Source of the DNA: Cladorhizidae sp. MBARI D1340-BT2
Taxonomy: Eukaryota > Porifera > Demospongiae > Poecilosclerida > Cladorhizidae
Length of the DNA: 64,000 bases
Assembly (NCBI GenBank): GCA_028752905.1
Contig: JAQNBH010000022.1
Span: 868,001-932,000, forward strand
Reading direction: 5' to 3'
Of this stretch, positions 63,372-64,000 are shown in pieces. Under the pieces are notes generated by a model. That model was given only the letters and a program-made list of their open reading frames with translations, was not told where the DNA came from and did not search any database. Made by a program: the position numbers and the translations under genes. Numbering within the stretch: position 1 is the first letter of the stretch; each line of letters starts with the position of its first letter.

Positions 63372-64000
63372 AACTGCCCTAATTAACAAGACCAAAGTCC
63401 CAGATTTTGTCAACTGATAGAGAAGGCCCTTATCTGCAACATGTCAACAGATTATCAATAAATGTAGTGGTTTTTCACTGGCAGGCCACCGCTTTGGCAA
63501 CTGGAAAACGCCAGGAAAGATCGCAAACCTTAACACTTCAAATCATCATAACTTGCTAATACTTAGAGTACTCAAAATTTTGGCACGTACAAAAGACAGA
63601 TAATCAGAAGGGCTATCCGTTGATATAAAATTTATCTTTTTTGAGTAAAGTGTAGAAAAGTTATGAGCTTTACGGCAAAATAACAAGATTTTTGGGGGGA
63701 AAATGAGAAACATATAGACCAAATTAGGGCAAATATCAATATAGAGAACACATAATGAAACCTATCATTCGAATCATATCAAGTCCATTACAGTGAAGTG
63801 TGCAGAATATTATGGATGTTTGATATCAACAGAGAGCACAGGGAGAGACCTATCTTAATAGCTATATATCAAGTTTATACAGTGAAGTGTGGAGAATCTA
63901 TGAAGCTAACCTGTTTAGCATCAAGATAGAGAACACATAGAGAAACCTATCTTGTGATTCTATGTATGCAGAATATACGGATGTTTGGTATCAAGAGAGA
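63372..64000 (+). repeat. Unit 75, partial, K2
   Basis: CAAATCATCAT, GATAATCAG, CAATAT; matches the start of units 51 and 53. The window ends inside B2, so its length class is unknown. Confidence 0.93.

Larger units (their letters stand above)
1..64000 (+). repeat. Tandem satellite array spanning the whole window
   Basis: The landmark AACTGCCCTA recurs 75 times, always on the + strand, at intervals of 906-908 bp (49 times), 897 bp (2) or 733-735 bp (23). Units differ from one another at only a handful of sites, so the array is highly homogenised. No intact or broken gene is apparent. Stops such as TAA, TAG and TGA, and their reverse-strand equivalents TTA, CTA and TCA, are dense in every frame. 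Because 907 is not a multiple of three, any reading frame also shifts from unit to unit. No insertion of foreign DNA, inversion or gap was seen. Both ends of the window cut through a unit, so the array is longer than 64 kb. The satellite family was not recognised; its genomic position (centromere, subtelomere or other) cannot be read from the sequence alone. Confidence 0.99.
61558..64000 (+). repeat. Block 5: return to long units
   Basis: Two long units and the beginning of a third. They carry the marker set TGTAATGG, ACAATTTAT, CATCAT and GATAATCAG, also seen at 42266-45895. The block therefore resumes a type of long array interrupted by block 4. Confidence 0.93.

Noticed and set aside
1..64000. 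Protein-coding capacity of the unit
   Set aside because: Stops are frequent in all frames on both strands, the usual 907-bp length shifts frame from unit to unit, and variants do not respect a reading frame. The 735-bp units do keep frame, but stops are still present in them.
1..64000. CRISPR array
   Set aside because: The repeats are 0.7-0.9 kb and contiguous, with no short direct repeats separated by unique spacers.
1..64000. Assigning the satellite to a known family or species
   Set aside because: The unit did not match any satellite I know by sequence or unit length well enough to name. A faint resemblance of AAAAGTTATGAGC to motifs in plant satellites is too short to use.

Overview
The window is one uninterrupted, head-to-tail tandem satellite array. 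I find no gene, RNA gene, transposon, CRISPR array or single-copy DNA anywhere in the 64 kb, and the array runs off both ends. All units lie in the same orientation. This is eukaryotic heterochromatin-type DNA, such as a centromeric, pericentromeric, subtelomeric or sex-chromosome satellite. I do not recognise the family and cannot name the species. By hand count, one unit is about 36.6% G+C with 8 to 10 CpG where roughly 30 would be expected by composition. That suggests a genome with cytosine methylation, such as a plant or vertebrate.

The array can be phased on AACTGCCCTA, which occurs 75 times (231, 1139, 2047 ... 63372). The 74 complete intervals fall into three length classes: 49 long (906-908 bp), 23 short (733-735 bp) and 2 of 897 bp. 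A long unit holds a ~332 bp core followed by alternating A and B sub-repeats of 80-90 bp (A0-B1-A1-B2-A2-B3-A3). Short units lack exactly one A2+B3 pair (173 bp), and the junction lies in a 26-bp stretch shared by the B2/A2 and B3/A3 borders.

The layout has five blocks. Bases 1-12937 are all long units. Bases 12938-39542 alternate long and short units, forming higher-order repeats of ~1641, 3282 and ~5830 bp. Bases 39543-53152 are all long, with 1814-1815 and 5443 bp echoes. Bases 53153-61557 are mostly short units, organised as a 3101-bp four-unit repeat. Bases 61558-64000 return to long units that match the types seen near 42-45 kb.

Units are classed by linked diagnostic bases. K1: GATAATGAG, CCGTTG, T5G6A4 run, CAATAT, CATTCGAA, usually GACGTGTGG at the start of A2. 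K2: GATAATCAG, CCGTTG, AAATTTATC, T5G6A4, CATTCGAA. K3: GATAATTAG, CCGGTG, AAATTTC, T4G7A4, CAAGAT, CATTAGAA. K3r: as K3 but CATTCGAA. K4: as K3r but GACCCAATT, always short. K5: GATAATTAG, CCGGTG, ATTATCTTTTTGG. The mosaic distribution of these classes is the record of unequal exchange and conversion that built the array. No undescribed gene system is visible; the interest lies in the nested repeat architecture and the history it preserves. All counts and alignments were done by eye.
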